From: JASLZO01 sp965247995
GTDB taxonomy: Bacteria > Chloroflexota > Dehalococcoidia > UBA6926
Reading direction: 5' to 3'
Length of the DNA: 64,000 nucleotides
Assembly (NCBI GenBank): GCA_965247995.1
Contig: OZ252041.1
Span: 62,001-126,000, forward strand
Shown here: one piece after another, positions 43,297-51,857 of the stretch
Layout of the letters: each line of letters opens with the position of its first letter
Numbering within the stretch: the first letter of the stretch is position 1
Made by a program: the position numbers and the translations under genes
The notes under the pieces: model-generated
What the model was told of the DNA's origin: nothing
Seen by the model: the letters and a program-made list of their open reading frames with translations, nothing else
Databases searched by the model: none

Positions 43297-45252
43297 ATGG
43301 GCGCGCTCAAGGGGATTAGGATTTGGCAAATCGCGCTGCTCGTGGTGCTCCTGGCCGTTATCGCGACCGGCACCTATCTCGTTCTGGCACCGCCCAACTC
43401 TGGCAACGACCTTGGGCTGGGAGAGGACGAACAGCTCGTCGCCGCGCAGATCGGCGACCTGAGGAACGAAGTCTCAACGAACGGTAGCGTTGTCTTCCCA
43501 AACACCTCGTCAGAACGTTTCGGTTCATCTGGGACCGTGGGCGATGTCATGGTTAGCGTTGGCGACCAAGTCACCGGCGGCCACGTCCTGGCCACCCTGG
43601 ATGGCGACTCGTTCAACGCACTGAACAAGTCCGTTCTCGAAGCCCGCAGCGAGCTGACTGATGCTCAGGAAGCGCTCGATATGGCGCTCCAACCGGCAAC
43701 GGCGCTCGCCATCGCGACCGCCCGATCTCGGATCGCGGAAGCCGCCCAATCCGTGCGCGTCGCAGAAGACTCCCGGGAGGAACTCCTCAACCCAACAGCG
43801 CAGATCGAGCTCTCAGAGGCCCAGAACGCCGTCGAATCGGCCAAGACCGCGCTCGACATCGCTCTCGAGGACCGGGACATCGCGTTCAACCGAATAGACC
43901 TGGACACGCAGGACGCCCGCGACGCCTTCGCCGCTGCCGAAGCGGAATACCAGGAGGTCTTCGTGCGCTGGCTTGGCATCACCCCAACGGCGGACGACCT
44001 CCAGAAGCCGGTCGACGAACTGCTCGCCCAATGGAACGTTGATCTGGAAGCGCTCTTCTCGCCCGATCACACTCAACCTGCGGACCTCGCCAAGGGACCG
44101 TTCTCTTCGGGCCCCCCAATTGACGACCCAGAGACCGCGTGGAGCGAACCGACAGTCTACGCATGGCTCAACTTCTTCCCCAGCTTCATTGCGATCTCGT
44201 GCGACGATTCGTCCTCTAGCCAGGGGCCTTGCATCCTGGGTGAGATGGAAGACGCCTGGACGCAACTCGGCTCGACACGCGATGCCCTCGCGGATGTCGA
44301 GCGTCAAGTCGCCCGTGCGTTGGTTGCGGTTGAATCCGCCGCAGCAAGGGCAGAGGACGCGTTGGCGCGAGCCAACGAAAAGCTGGCCGAACTGGAGTCA
44401 GAGCCGGACCCGCTTGACATCGACATTGCCGACGCGCGGTTGACTGTGGCCCGCGAGTCGTTGATCGCCGAGCAGGAAGAGTTGGCCGATCTGATCGCTC
44501 CGCCCGATGCGGCAAGGATCGAGCTCCTTCGAGCGGAGGTCGCCGAGGCGGCCGCTACGCTCCAGTACGCGCAGGACCGAGTCGAAGGCGCCACCCTCAC
44601 TGCCCCGTTCGACGGGTTCGTTTCCGCCGTCAACGTCGAATCCGGAGACGTGCTGACCGACAATCGGGTCGCTATAGAGATAGTGGACCCCACGGAGGCG
44701 GAGGTCGACGGGATCGTCGACGAGATCGACGTCCTCTTTGTGCAGGTCGGCGACACTGCGACTGTAACGATGGATGCGCTGCCAGGCACGCCGCTCAGCG
44801 GGTCCGTCTCGTTTATTGATTCCGCTCCCATCAATCAGCAAGGTGTTGTTTCGTACCCAATTCGTGTCCGCGTCGACCTCCCATCAGGGGTCTCACTGAG
44901 AGCCGGCCTGAGCGCCACCGCGAATATCGTGATCGAAGAGGACTTGGGCGTTCTCCTGATCCCCACACAGGCGGTGCGTGGAAGCTTCATTGAGCCTTTC
45001 GTGCTCGTCAGAGCCGACAGCGACTTCCAGGAGCGGCTTGTGCAGCTCGGAAATAGTGACGACTTCTGGGTCGAGGTCACCGAAGGATTGACCGAGGGTG
45101 AACAAGTCGTGATGAGGGTCGCCCAAGCTGCGAGCGATCCCTTCGCCGTCTTTCGCGCCGGAGGCGCGTTCCGGGGTCCAACCACCACAACGATAGTCAG
45201 CAGTTCGCGGTCTGTGACCGGTGGAGGCCCCGTACGCCCGCCGCCGCCATGA
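43297..45252 (+). CDS. HlyD/MacA-like efflux membrane-fusion adaptor with an unusual insert
   Basis: A 651-residue adaptor protein. An N-terminal membrane helix spans about residues 9-31. A lipoyl/barrel-like beginning (VMVSVGDQVTGGHVLATLDGD, about 91-111) is followed by a first coiled-coil arm rich in Ala/Glu. An inserted segment, about residues 208-325, contains aromatic residues and the two cysteines of ISCDDSSSSQGPC. A second coiled coil then leads to the second lipoyl half (TLTAPFDGFVSAVNVESGDVL) and beta-barrel domains. Two-coil adaptors of this kind in single-membrane bacteria bridge MacB-type permeases to the outside. It is co-directional with the ATPase (4-base overlap) and permease. 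Confidence 0.85.
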   Translation: MGALKGIRIWQIALLVVLLAVIATGTYLVLAPPNSGNDLGLGEDEQLVAAQIGDLRNEVSTNGSVVFPNTSSERFGSSGTVGDVMVSVGDQVTGGHVLATLDGDSFNALNKSVLEARSELTDAQEALDMALQPATALAIATARSRIAEAAQSVRVAEDSREELLNPTAQIELSEAQNAVESAKTALDIALEDRDIAFNRIDLDTQDARDAFAAAEAEYQEVFVRWLGITPTADDLQKPVDELLAQWNVDLEALFSPDHTQPADLAKGPFSSGPPIDDPETAWSEPTVYAWLNFFPSFIAISCDDSSSSQGPCILGEMEDAWTQLGSTRDALADVERQVARALVAVESAAARAEDALARANEKLAELESEPDPLDIDIADARLTVARESLIAEQEELADLIAPPDAARIELLRAEVAEAAATLQYAQDRVEGATLTAPFDGFVSAVNVESGDVLTDNRVAIEIVDPTEAEVDGIVDEIDVLFVQVGDTATVTMDALPGTPLSGSVSFIDSAPINQQGVVSYPIRVRVDLPSGVSLRAGLSATANIVIEEDLGVLLIPTQAVRGSFIEPFVLVRADSDFQERLVQLGNSDDFWVEVTEGLTEGEQVVMRVAQAASDPFAVFRAGGAFRGPTTTTIVSSSRSVTGGGPVRPPPP

Positions 45253-45956
45253 TCGAGCTTGAGGACGTCACCAAGGTGTACCACATGGGTGCGATCGAGG
45301 TGCGCGCCCTCGCCGGAGTCTCGCTTCGAATCCACCGAGGAGAGATGGTGGCGGTAATGGGCGCCTCGGGATCGGGCAAGTCCACGCTGATGAACATCCT
45401 CGGTTGCTTGGACGTGCCAACGTCGGGCACGTATCGCCTCGACACACGCGACGTCGGCCGCTTGACCGACGACCGCCTAGCCGAGATCCGGAACCGAGAG
45501 ATTGGGTTTGTCTTCCAGACCTATAACTTGCTTCCACGAATGACCGCCCTACAGAACGTTGCCTTACCACTCCTCTACGGCGGGGCTGGGAAACGAAGCG
45601 ATCGGGCTCGGAGTGCTTTGGAGCGCGTCGGCCTCGAAGACCGCTCCCATCACCGGCCAACGCAGTTGTCCGGCGGGCAGCAACAACGGGTCGGCATTGC
45701 TCGTGCTCTGGTGAAGAACCCGAACATCCTCCTTGCCGACGAACCAACCGGTAATCTCGACTCTCAGTCCAGCATGGAGATCATGACCATCCTGCGCCGC
45801 CTGAACAACGACGAGGGGCTCACGCTCGTAATCGTAACCCACGAACCCGACATCGCAGCGCAGACACGACGCGTGATTACGATGCGCGATGGCCTCATCG
45901 TCAGCGACAGCGCACCGACGCCGACCGAACACACCACGACGGTCCCGTCTGCATAG
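45249..45956 (+). CDS. ABC transporter ATP-binding protein (MacB/LolD type)
   Basis: A 235-residue ABC ATPase. It has Walker A GASGSGKSTLMN near residues 38-49, the Q-loop FQTYNLLP, the signature LSGGQQQRVGIARAL near residues 140-155, Walker B NILLADEPTGNLD and the H-loop VTHEPDI. The sequence IELEDVTKVYHMG at the start is typical for lipoprotein/macrolide type-VII ABC ATPases. ATG overlaps the adaptor stop by 4 bases. With the permease it forms a MacB-like export complex. Confidence 0.93.
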   Translation: MIELEDVTKVYHMGAIEVRALAGVSLRIHRGEMVAVMGASGSGKSTLMNILGCLDVPTSGTYRLDTRDVGRLTDDRLAEIRNREIGFVFQTYNLLPRMTALQNVALPLLYGGAGKRSDRARSALERVGLEDRSHHRPTQLSGGQQQRVGIARALVKNPNILLADEPTGNLDSQSSMEIMTILRRLNNDEGLTLVIVTHEPDIAAQTRRVITMRDGLIVSDSAPTPTEHTTTVPSA

Positions 45957-45965
45957 ACCCTTCCG

Positions 45966-47213
45966 ATGACCCCAATCCTGGTCTTCACCACGGCCCTCTC
46001 CTCAATATCGGCGAACAAGTTGCGGGCGAGCCTCACGCTGCTTGGCATCGTGATCGGCGTTGCCGCCGTCATCTCACTCATGGCTATCGGAAGGGGAGCC
46101 CAGGCCTCGATCACGTCGCGCATCGAGTCGCTCGGGACCAACCTTGTCTTCGTGCGTCCGGGAGCGTCATTCGCGGGGGGATTCTCGTTCGGATTCGGCA
46201 GCGCAACGACACTGACGTTCGAGGACGCCTACGCGTTGCTCGACCCGGTGCGCGCTCCCGATGTCCGTGCCGTCGCGCCCGAAATGAACACCTCTGCGCA
46301 GATCGTCGCTGGACGCGAGAACACCTTCACACAGGTGATCGGTGTCACGCCGGAATACGAATCGGTTCGGAACGCTCCCATCGGATCCGGTCAGTTCATC
46401 TCGGCAGGCCACCTGACCAACCGCTCAGAGGTCGCGGTGTTGGGTCCAACGACCGCGGAGACGCTCTTCGCACTGCGTGACCCAATCGGCCAAACCATCC
46501 GGATAGACGGTCGGCAGTTCACGGTGATCGGGGTGTTGGAGAGCCTAGGCGGCACCTTTACCGGGAACCAAGATGACCGCGTCCTGGTCCCACTGACGAC
46601 TGCGTACTACCGGCTGTCCGGCCAACGCACGGCGCAGGGCGACATCACCGTGCAGAGCATCAACGTCCAGGTCGACGAAGCGTCCGAGATCGATGAAGCG
46701 ACTCGACAGATTGCAACGATCCTCCGACTCCGACACCGCATCACGGAGGAGGACGACTTCGTCATCTCGAGCCAAGAGGAGACCATCGAGACGCTCGAAG
46801 ACACCACCAACACTTTCGTCCTCTTCCTGGGAGCAATCGCGAGCATCTCGCTCGTCGTGGGTGGCATCGGCATCATGAACATCATGTTGGTTTCGGTCAC
46901 AGAACGGACGCGTGAGATCGGAATCCGAAAGGCCGAGGGGGCAAAACGGCGCGACATCTTGTTCCAGTTCGTGACCGAAGCCACGATGTTGAGCCTCGGA
47001 GGAGGTCTCTTGGGCGTCGCGATTGGGATCCTAACTTCGAACTTCCTCAACAGAACGAATCTCTTTGGCAACGACGGGTTCCAAACGGTGGTCAGCGGAG
47101 ACGTTGCAGCACTCGCGCTCGCGGTCTCGGCGGCCATCGGCCTCTTCTTTGGCATCTACCCAGCAATTCGAGCGGCGCGATTGAACCCGATCGACGCGCT
47201 CAGGTACGAGTAA
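45966..47213 (+). CDS. ABC transporter permease, MacB/FtsX type
   Basis: A 415-residue permease. One N-terminal membrane helix is near residues 17-39 (KLRASLTLLGIVIGVAAVISL). A large extracytoplasmic domain follows (about 60-280). Three C-terminal helices follow near residues 285-310, 340-365 and 375-400. The conserved FtsX-domain motif TREIGIRKAEGAKRRDILFQF is near residue 316. No fused ATPase is present, since the neighbouring gene provides it. It is a mechanotransmitter permease, probably exporting a peptide, lipid or lipoprotein-like cargo; the cargo is unknown. Confidence 0.92.
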   Translation: MTPILVFTTALSSISANKLRASLTLLGIVIGVAAVISLMAIGRGAQASITSRIESLGTNLVFVRPGASFAGGFSFGFGSATTLTFEDAYALLDPVRAPDVRAVAPEMNTSAQIVAGRENTFTQVIGVTPEYESVRNAPIGSGQFISAGHLTNRSEVAVLGPTTAETLFALRDPIGQTIRIDGRQFTVIGVLESLGGTFTGNQDDRVLVPLTTAYYRLSGQRTAQGDITVQSINVQVDEASEIDEATRQIATILRLRHRITEEDDFVISSQEETIETLEDTTNTFVLFLGAIASISLVVGGIGIMNIMLVSVTERTREIGIRKAEGAKRRDILFQFVTEATMLSLGGGLLGVAIGILTSNFLNRTNLFGNDGFQTVVSGDVAALALAVSAAIGLFFGIYPAIRAARLNPIDALRYE

Positions 47214-47250
47214 TCGTGCCGCACACCATACGTCCGATAAGGAGCAACAC

Positions 47251-47907
47251 ATGAATCCAAGGTCGTTCATCGCGCTGGCAATCGCGGTCGTGGTCCTCGG
47301 CGGCGGATTAGGCGCAAGCTTCGCAGGCGGCGTCGCCGTCGGGAGGAATCAGGCGGAATCGGCCGATACGCCAGTTACCACGCAGCTTGTGGCACCCGGC
47401 GCCACACAACCCGGCGTTGGAACGGCACCAGACCCGGCCTCTCTCGTCCAAGGGATTCAGGGACGGCTGCTCCGCGCCGGAGAGCAACCGTCCGCTGAGG
47501 ATATAGAACTCCTCCGACAGCAGTTGGGACAACTCGGCCCCGCTGGTCTGACAGGCGCTGAACAGACGAGAGCTCAGCTTGGCCAAGGGTTCACCGGGAC
47601 CATTGAGGCGGTCGAAGGCGATACGCTCTCCTTCAGTACCGCTCAAGGGACCGTCGAGGCAGTTGTCGGACCCACGGTGCGCATCCAGCAGCTTGCGAGC
47701 ATTACCGTCGGGGATCTAGAACCCGGGCTCCAGGTCACGATCACTGGACAACGCAACGACGACGGTGATCTCGAAGCCACTTCGGTGTTCGTCATTCCCG
47801 AGGACGGCTTCACGAATCTGTTCGGGGGCGGTCGCGGACCTTTTGGGCCAAACACTCCACGCTTCGGCGCCGGAGCACAGGCCCCAGGCACGGGAGGCAG
47901 CAACTAG
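47251..47907 (+). CDS. Secreted DUF5666-like protein
   Basis: A 218-residue protein. An N-terminal hydrophobic signal or anchor (about residues 6-30, IALAIAVVVLGGGLGASFAG) is followed by a linker with Thr/Gln/Pro and a helix. A small beta domain near residues 110-180 (FTGTIEAVEGDTLSFSTAQG and VTITGQRNDDGDLEATSVFV) is typical of DUF5666 cell-surface proteins. The tail is Gly/Pro/Phe-rich. It follows the permease by 37 bases with AAGGAG before the ATG, so it may be an accessory or the cargo-side component of this export operon. No function is known. Confidence 0.6.
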   Translation: MNPRSFIALAIAVVVLGGGLGASFAGGVAVGRNQAESADTPVTTQLVAPGATQPGVGTAPDPASLVQGIQGRLLRAGEQPSAEDIELLRQQLGQLGPAGLTGAEQTRAQLGQGFTGTIEAVEGDTLSFSTAQGTVEAVVGPTVRIQQLASITVGDLEPGLQVTITGQRNDDGDLEATSVFVIPEDGFTNLFGGGRGPFGPNTPRFGAGAQAPGTGGSN

Positions 47908-47937
47908 CGAGCGCCGCCCCCCGTCCGCAGTTCTCGG

Positions 47938-49158
47938 CTACCGGGGCAGACCCAACCCCCGCTGGGCGATGATGTTCCTCTGAATCTCGTCCGTACCGCC
48001 GGCGATGCCGACTACGCCGCTCATGTACGCCTGGGCCGGTAGGAAGTCCCGCATCGGGAGCTTGAAGCGCCCGTCGTCCGGGCGCAGGTTGCCGTACTCC
48101 TGCATCAGGCGAGCGAGCGTCCGCCGGACTCCCATGAACAGGACGTCACCCCACAACTTCGTCATGGATGCTTCTTTCTGCGGGATCATTCCCTGGCTCT
48201 GCATCCATGCCACGCGGTATGAGAGCATCCGTGCAGCCTCGATCTGGACGCGCCACTCCGCCAGTTGGTTCTGAGCGATAACGCTGTCAATGGGGCTGCT
48301 TCCAGTCCGACGCTTCTGGGCCTTCGACCAGTCGATGAAGTCCTCCATCACCCGCTGTAGCCCGGCTGGTCCAGCGATATTGGAACGTTCGAAGGAGAGT
48401 GTGGTCATCGCCGCGTAGAATCCACGGTTCTCCTCTCCGATGACGTTTCGGACAGGCACGCGGACGTTATCCAGGAATAGCTCGTCCCATCGGTGACGTC
48501 CGAGGCCGTCTTTGATGGCCCGCACAGTGGCGCCTGGGATGGTTGGTTCGCCGTACCCCTCGTCGCGCAACCGCAACAACAAGTACGTGATGCCGCGGTG
48601 CTTCGGCGCGTCAGGGTCGGTGCGCACAAGAATATGCATCCACTCAGTGCGGTACTGGCTCCAGATCTTCTGCCCGTTGAGGACGTAGTCGTCGCCATCC
48701 CGGACTGCACGCAGTTCGAGTCCAGCAAGGTCGGACCCGGCGTTCGGCTCGCTGAACCCCTGACCGAAGTCCAACTCCGCATTCGCGATCCTCGGCAGGA
48801 AGTAGTCCTTCTGCCAGTCCTGACCGAGCACCATCAGCACCGGCGCGACGAGACCGCCGCCCAGCGCAGCCGGCGCTTCCTCATAGGCCATCACTTCACG
48901 GAACGCAAGTTGGCTCGAGATCGGGGCATCTTGGCCCCCGTGTTCCTTCGGCCAATGCATCGTGTACCAACCTTGGTCCACAAGCTTCTTCTCAAACGAT
49001 TTCGTTAACTCTCTCTGCTCACTGCGAACGGTCTCGTCAGCGCGCCAACTCGCGAGGAACCCCGTCGTGTCGAACCCTTTGGGGTCCCACTCCCGGCGAA
49101 CGAACTCGCGCGCCTCTCGTCTCAGCGCCTCGTCTTCGGGTGAAAACCGAAAGTCCAT
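47938..49158 (-). CDS. Acyl-CoA dehydrogenase (MDFRF paralogue 3)
   Basis: A 406-residue acyl-CoA dehydrogenase. It starts DFRFSPEDEALRREAREFV, with QGFSEPNAGSDLAGLELRA near residue 137, NGQKIWSQYRTEWMHILVR, APKHRGITYLLLRL and the C-terminal DEIQRNIIAQRGLGLPR. Its position on the far side of the export operon, in inverted orientation to paralogue 2, creates long inverted repeats. ATG 49158 is the conserved family start; a reading frame upstream adds 15 unrelated residues. Confidence 0.92.
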   Translation of the reverse strand: MDFRFSPEDEALRREAREFVRREWDPKGFDTTGFLASWRADETVRSEQRELTKSFEKKLVDQGWYTMHWPKEHGGQDAPISSQLAFREVMAYEEAPAALGGGLVAPVLMVLGQDWQKDYFLPRIANAELDFGQGFSEPNAGSDLAGLELRAVRDGDDYVLNGQKIWSQYRTEWMHILVRTDPDAPKHRGITYLLLRLRDEGYGEPTIPGATVRAIKDGLGRHRWDELFLDNVRVPVRNVIGEENRGFYAAMTTLSFERSNIAGPAGLQRVMEDFIDWSKAQKRRTGSSPIDSVIAQNQLAEWRVQIEAARMLSYRVAWMQSQGMIPQKEASMTKLWGDVLFMGVRRTLARLMQEYGNLRPDDGRFKLPMRDFLPAQAYMSGVVGIAGGTDEIQRNIIAQRGLGLPR

Positions 49159-49463
49159 TTCGCCTCCCAGGTCCGGTCCTCTATTGGCCAGCTGCCCAGC
49201 CATTTTGCCAACGCGTCAAGGGCCAGGCGGCTCCCACGCGTATCGACTCCCTGCCGCTCTCGTCCCCCCGGGCACGACATTGGAGCGGGCCAATTCTAAC
49301 GAATGTCCGCAACAAACGGTCAATTCAGTATGTTTACTGCGCCAAGATTGCGAAACCGCGGACGTCTGCAGTGGGTCCGTTAGTTAACAAAGGGCGAGTG
49401 GTACGATTCCGCGGTCGGCTTCACCTCAAAGGCCAAGCACGCTTCGCCGTGCCGGAGGACAGC
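49159..49463. other. Divergent intergenic region between two acyl-CoA dehydrogenases
   Basis: This 305-base stretch has no gene that I can support. The only promoter-like match is on the minus strand: TTGACC (49323-49318) and TAGAAT (49298-49293) with a long 19-base spacer, facing paralogue 3. A GGAGGACAGC ribosome-binding site sits just before paralogue 4. No palindrome or terminator stands out. Confidence 0.4.
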
Positions 49464-50669
49464 ATGGACTTCCGTTTCTCCCAAGAAGACGAGGCGATCC
49501 GTCAGCAGGCCCTCGAGTTCACAAAACGTGAGTGGGACCCCAAGGGGTTCGATGTGCCGGTGGTCTTCGGCATCGATTGGCACCACATGAACGAGGAGTT
49601 CGATGCGCTGGTCAAGGAGTTCCAGAAGAAACTCGTCCGACAGGGTTGGTGGACGATGCACTGGCCCGCGGAGTTCGGCGGGCAAGCCGCACCCATCACG
49701 ACGCAACTCGCCTACCGCGAGGCCATGTCCTACGCGGGTGCACCGGCAGCGTTCGGCGGCGGTCTCGTCGGCCCCGTGCTCATGGTCCACGGCCAGGACT
49801 GGCAGCGTGAGGAGTTCCTCCCCAAGATCGCGAACGCCGAAATCGAATTCTCCCAGGGTTTCAGTGAGCCCAACGCGGGGTCGGACCTCGCGTCACTGGA
49901 GACCCGCGCCACCCGCGACGGCGACGACTACATCCTGAACGGGAACAAAATCTGGGGCACCTACCGCAATTCTTGGATGCACCTTATGGTGCGCACAGAT
50001 CCAGAAGCGCCCAAACATCGTGGCATCACCTACCTCCTTGCCCCTCTGAAGGAAGAGAACGGCGACTATCTTCCAGGCGTTACGGTCCGCGCGATCAAAG
50101 ACGCGCTGGGGCGTCACCGGTGGGACGAGATGTTCCTCGAGGATGTCCGTGTCCCTGCTCGCTCGATCATCGGCGAGGAGAACCGAGGTTGGTACGCCGC
50201 GATGACTACGCTCTCATTCGAGCGTTCGTACATCCAGGTGCCAGCGAGCCTGCTGCGCGTCATGGAGGATTTCATCGACTACTCTAATCATCTCCACCAT
50301 ACGCGTGGTTTCGGGCCGCTGGACAACTCCGTGATCCGTAATCAGTTCGCCAATTGGCGGCTTGAGCTGGAGGCGGACCGCATGCTCGCCTACCGCGTCG
50401 CCTGGATGCAGAGCCAGGGGATCGTTCCGGGGCGCGAGTCGTCGATGACCAAGTTTTGGGGCGCTAGCCTGATCCAGGGCATCTATAAGTTCATGTCTCG
50501 CGCACTTGGCGAATACGGGAACCTGCTACCCGACAACGCGGTGCGGCTCCCGGCCAAGGGGTTCATCAACAGCCGGGCCTTCACCTCTCCCACGGTCAGC
50601 ATCGAGGCGGGCACGAACGAGATCCAGAAGAACATCATCGCCCAACGCGGCCTCGGCCTTCCCCGATGA
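49464..50669 (+). CDS. Acyl-CoA dehydrogenase (MDFRF paralogue 4)
   Basis: A 401-residue acyl-CoA dehydrogenase. It starts DFRFSQEDEAIRQQALEFT, with the inserted DVPVVFGIDWHHMNEEF loop as in paralogue 2, QGFSEPNAGSDLASLETRA, NGNKIWGTYRNSWMHLMVR, APKHRGITYLL and NEIQKNIIAQRGLGLPR at the end. ATG follows GGAGGACAGC. The stop overlaps the next gene (Gfo/Idh/MocA) start by 4 bases, so it is translationally coupled to that oxidoreductase, unlike the other paralogues. Confidence 0.92.
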   Translation: MDFRFSQEDEAIRQQALEFTKREWDPKGFDVPVVFGIDWHHMNEEFDALVKEFQKKLVRQGWWTMHWPAEFGGQAAPITTQLAYREAMSYAGAPAAFGGGLVGPVLMVHGQDWQREEFLPKIANAEIEFSQGFSEPNAGSDLASLETRATRDGDDYILNGNKIWGTYRNSWMHLMVRTDPEAPKHRGITYLLAPLKEENGDYLPGVTVRAIKDALGRHRWDEMFLEDVRVPARSIIGEENRGWYAAMTTLSFERSYIQVPASLLRVMEDFIDYSNHLHHTRGFGPLDNSVIRNQFANWRLELEADRMLAYRVAWMQSQGIVPGRESSMTKFWGASLIQGIYKFMSRALGEYGNLLPDNAVRLPAKGFINSRAFTSPTVSIEAGTNEIQKNIIAQRGLGLPR

Positions 50670-51775
50670 CCCAACCTTCCGATCGAGTGCGCGTCGGAGT
50701 CGTCGGTGCGAGCACGAGCTACGGGTGGGGTATGCGCGCACACCTCCCGGCCCTCCTCGGCCTGCCGGAGTACGAGCTCGCCGCCGTAGCAACCAGCCAC
50801 CGCGAGACGGCGGAGGCCTCCAGGGACCGCTATGGCGCCACCAAGGCCTACTGGGACTATAACGACCTCGTCACTGACCCTGACGTGGAGGTCGTCGACG
50901 TCTGCGTGCGCGCGCCAACGCACTATGAAGTGGCGATCGCGGCGCTTCGCGCCGGAAAGCATCTCTTCTGCGAATGGCCGCTCGGTGCGAACACCGATCA
51001 GGCCGAGGAGATGGCGACCCTCGCAGCCGAGCAAGGTGTCCACACGATGGTGGGGCTCCAGGCCCGGTACGCACCTAGCTTCCAGCACCTCAGGAACCTA
51101 ATCGCTGACGGTTACGTAGGACGTCCAATCTCGGCCAACGTCACCATGTTCCTGCCCGGACTGACGCGCCCGCGACGGGAAGGTTTCACCTGGAGTGCGG
51201 ACCGATCGCAGGGCGCCCACACGTTGAGCATCGCCACAGGCCACGCGTTGGACGTCTTCCTCTGGTGCGTAGGCGAACTCCAGGATGTCGGCGCCATGGT
51301 CGAGACTCAGGTGCCGCAATGGCAACTCGCTGACTCCGAGCAAACGATCGCCGTCTCGTCCCCTGACAACGTCCTCTTCACCGGCAGACTGGCCAACGGG
51401 GCCCTGGCTTCCGGCCACATCGCTTCCGTTCCGTGGCACGGAACGGCTTTCCGCATGGAGGTCTACGGCGACGAAGGGACGCTCATCGCCTCATCCGACC
51501 AGATGGTCGAGATGGTCGATCCAATCTTGCGAGGCGGTAAGGGCAACGGTTCCAGCATGGAAGTGATGGCCCCTCCTTCGGAGCTCAATTGGACGCCTTC
51601 TGAGGTCCCCGCCGGCGTGGCAGTGAACATGGCGCAGATGTTCCGGCGGTTCGCACAGGCCGTCCGCGGCATGGAAGTGGACGCACACCCCGACTTCACC
51701 GAGGCGCTCCGCCGCCATCGGACCCTAGACGCCCTTGCGCGGTCGTCGGACACCAACCAGCGCGTCACGCTCTAG
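50666..51775 (+). CDS. Gfo/Idh/MocA family oxidoreductase
   Basis: A 369-residue NAD(P)-dependent oxidoreductase. The Rossmann start RVGVVGASTSYGWG has a Gly/Ser-rich loop in place of the usual GxGxxG. It has VDVCVRAPTHYEVAIAALRAGKHLFCEWPL near residues 76-105, where the usual EKP is replaced by EWP, and the C-terminal beta-sheet domain. The Lys of the EKP motif, important for many family members, is absent. It is coupled to an acyl-CoA dehydrogenase, which is an uncommon neighbour. The substrate is unknown. Confidence 0.83.
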   Translation: MTQPSDRVRVGVVGASTSYGWGMRAHLPALLGLPEYELAAVATSHRETAEASRDRYGATKAYWDYNDLVTDPDVEVVDVCVRAPTHYEVAIAALRAGKHLFCEWPLGANTDQAEEMATLAAEQGVHTMVGLQARYAPSFQHLRNLIADGYVGRPISANVTMFLPGLTRPRREGFTWSADRSQGAHTLSIATGHALDVFLWCVGELQDVGAMVETQVPQWQLADSEQTIAVSSPDNVLFTGRLANGALASGHIASVPWHGTAFRMEVYGDEGTLIASSDQMVEMVDPILRGGKGNGSSMEVMAPPSELNWTPSEVPAGVAVNMAQMFRRFAQAVRGMEVDAHPDFTEALRRHRTLDALARSSDTNQRVTL

Positions 51776-51857
51776 TCCGTCGATTCGACGTAGATGTGTT
51801 GCCCCTCGCTAGGCATTACGCTTGCCTGCGCAGCCTGCTCCCAAGGAGGAACGCGAG

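Noticed and set aside
40581..50669. Inverted acyl-CoA dehydrogenase copies as a composite transposon
   Set aside because: No transposase, terminal repeats or target duplication is visible; these are ordinary paralogues.
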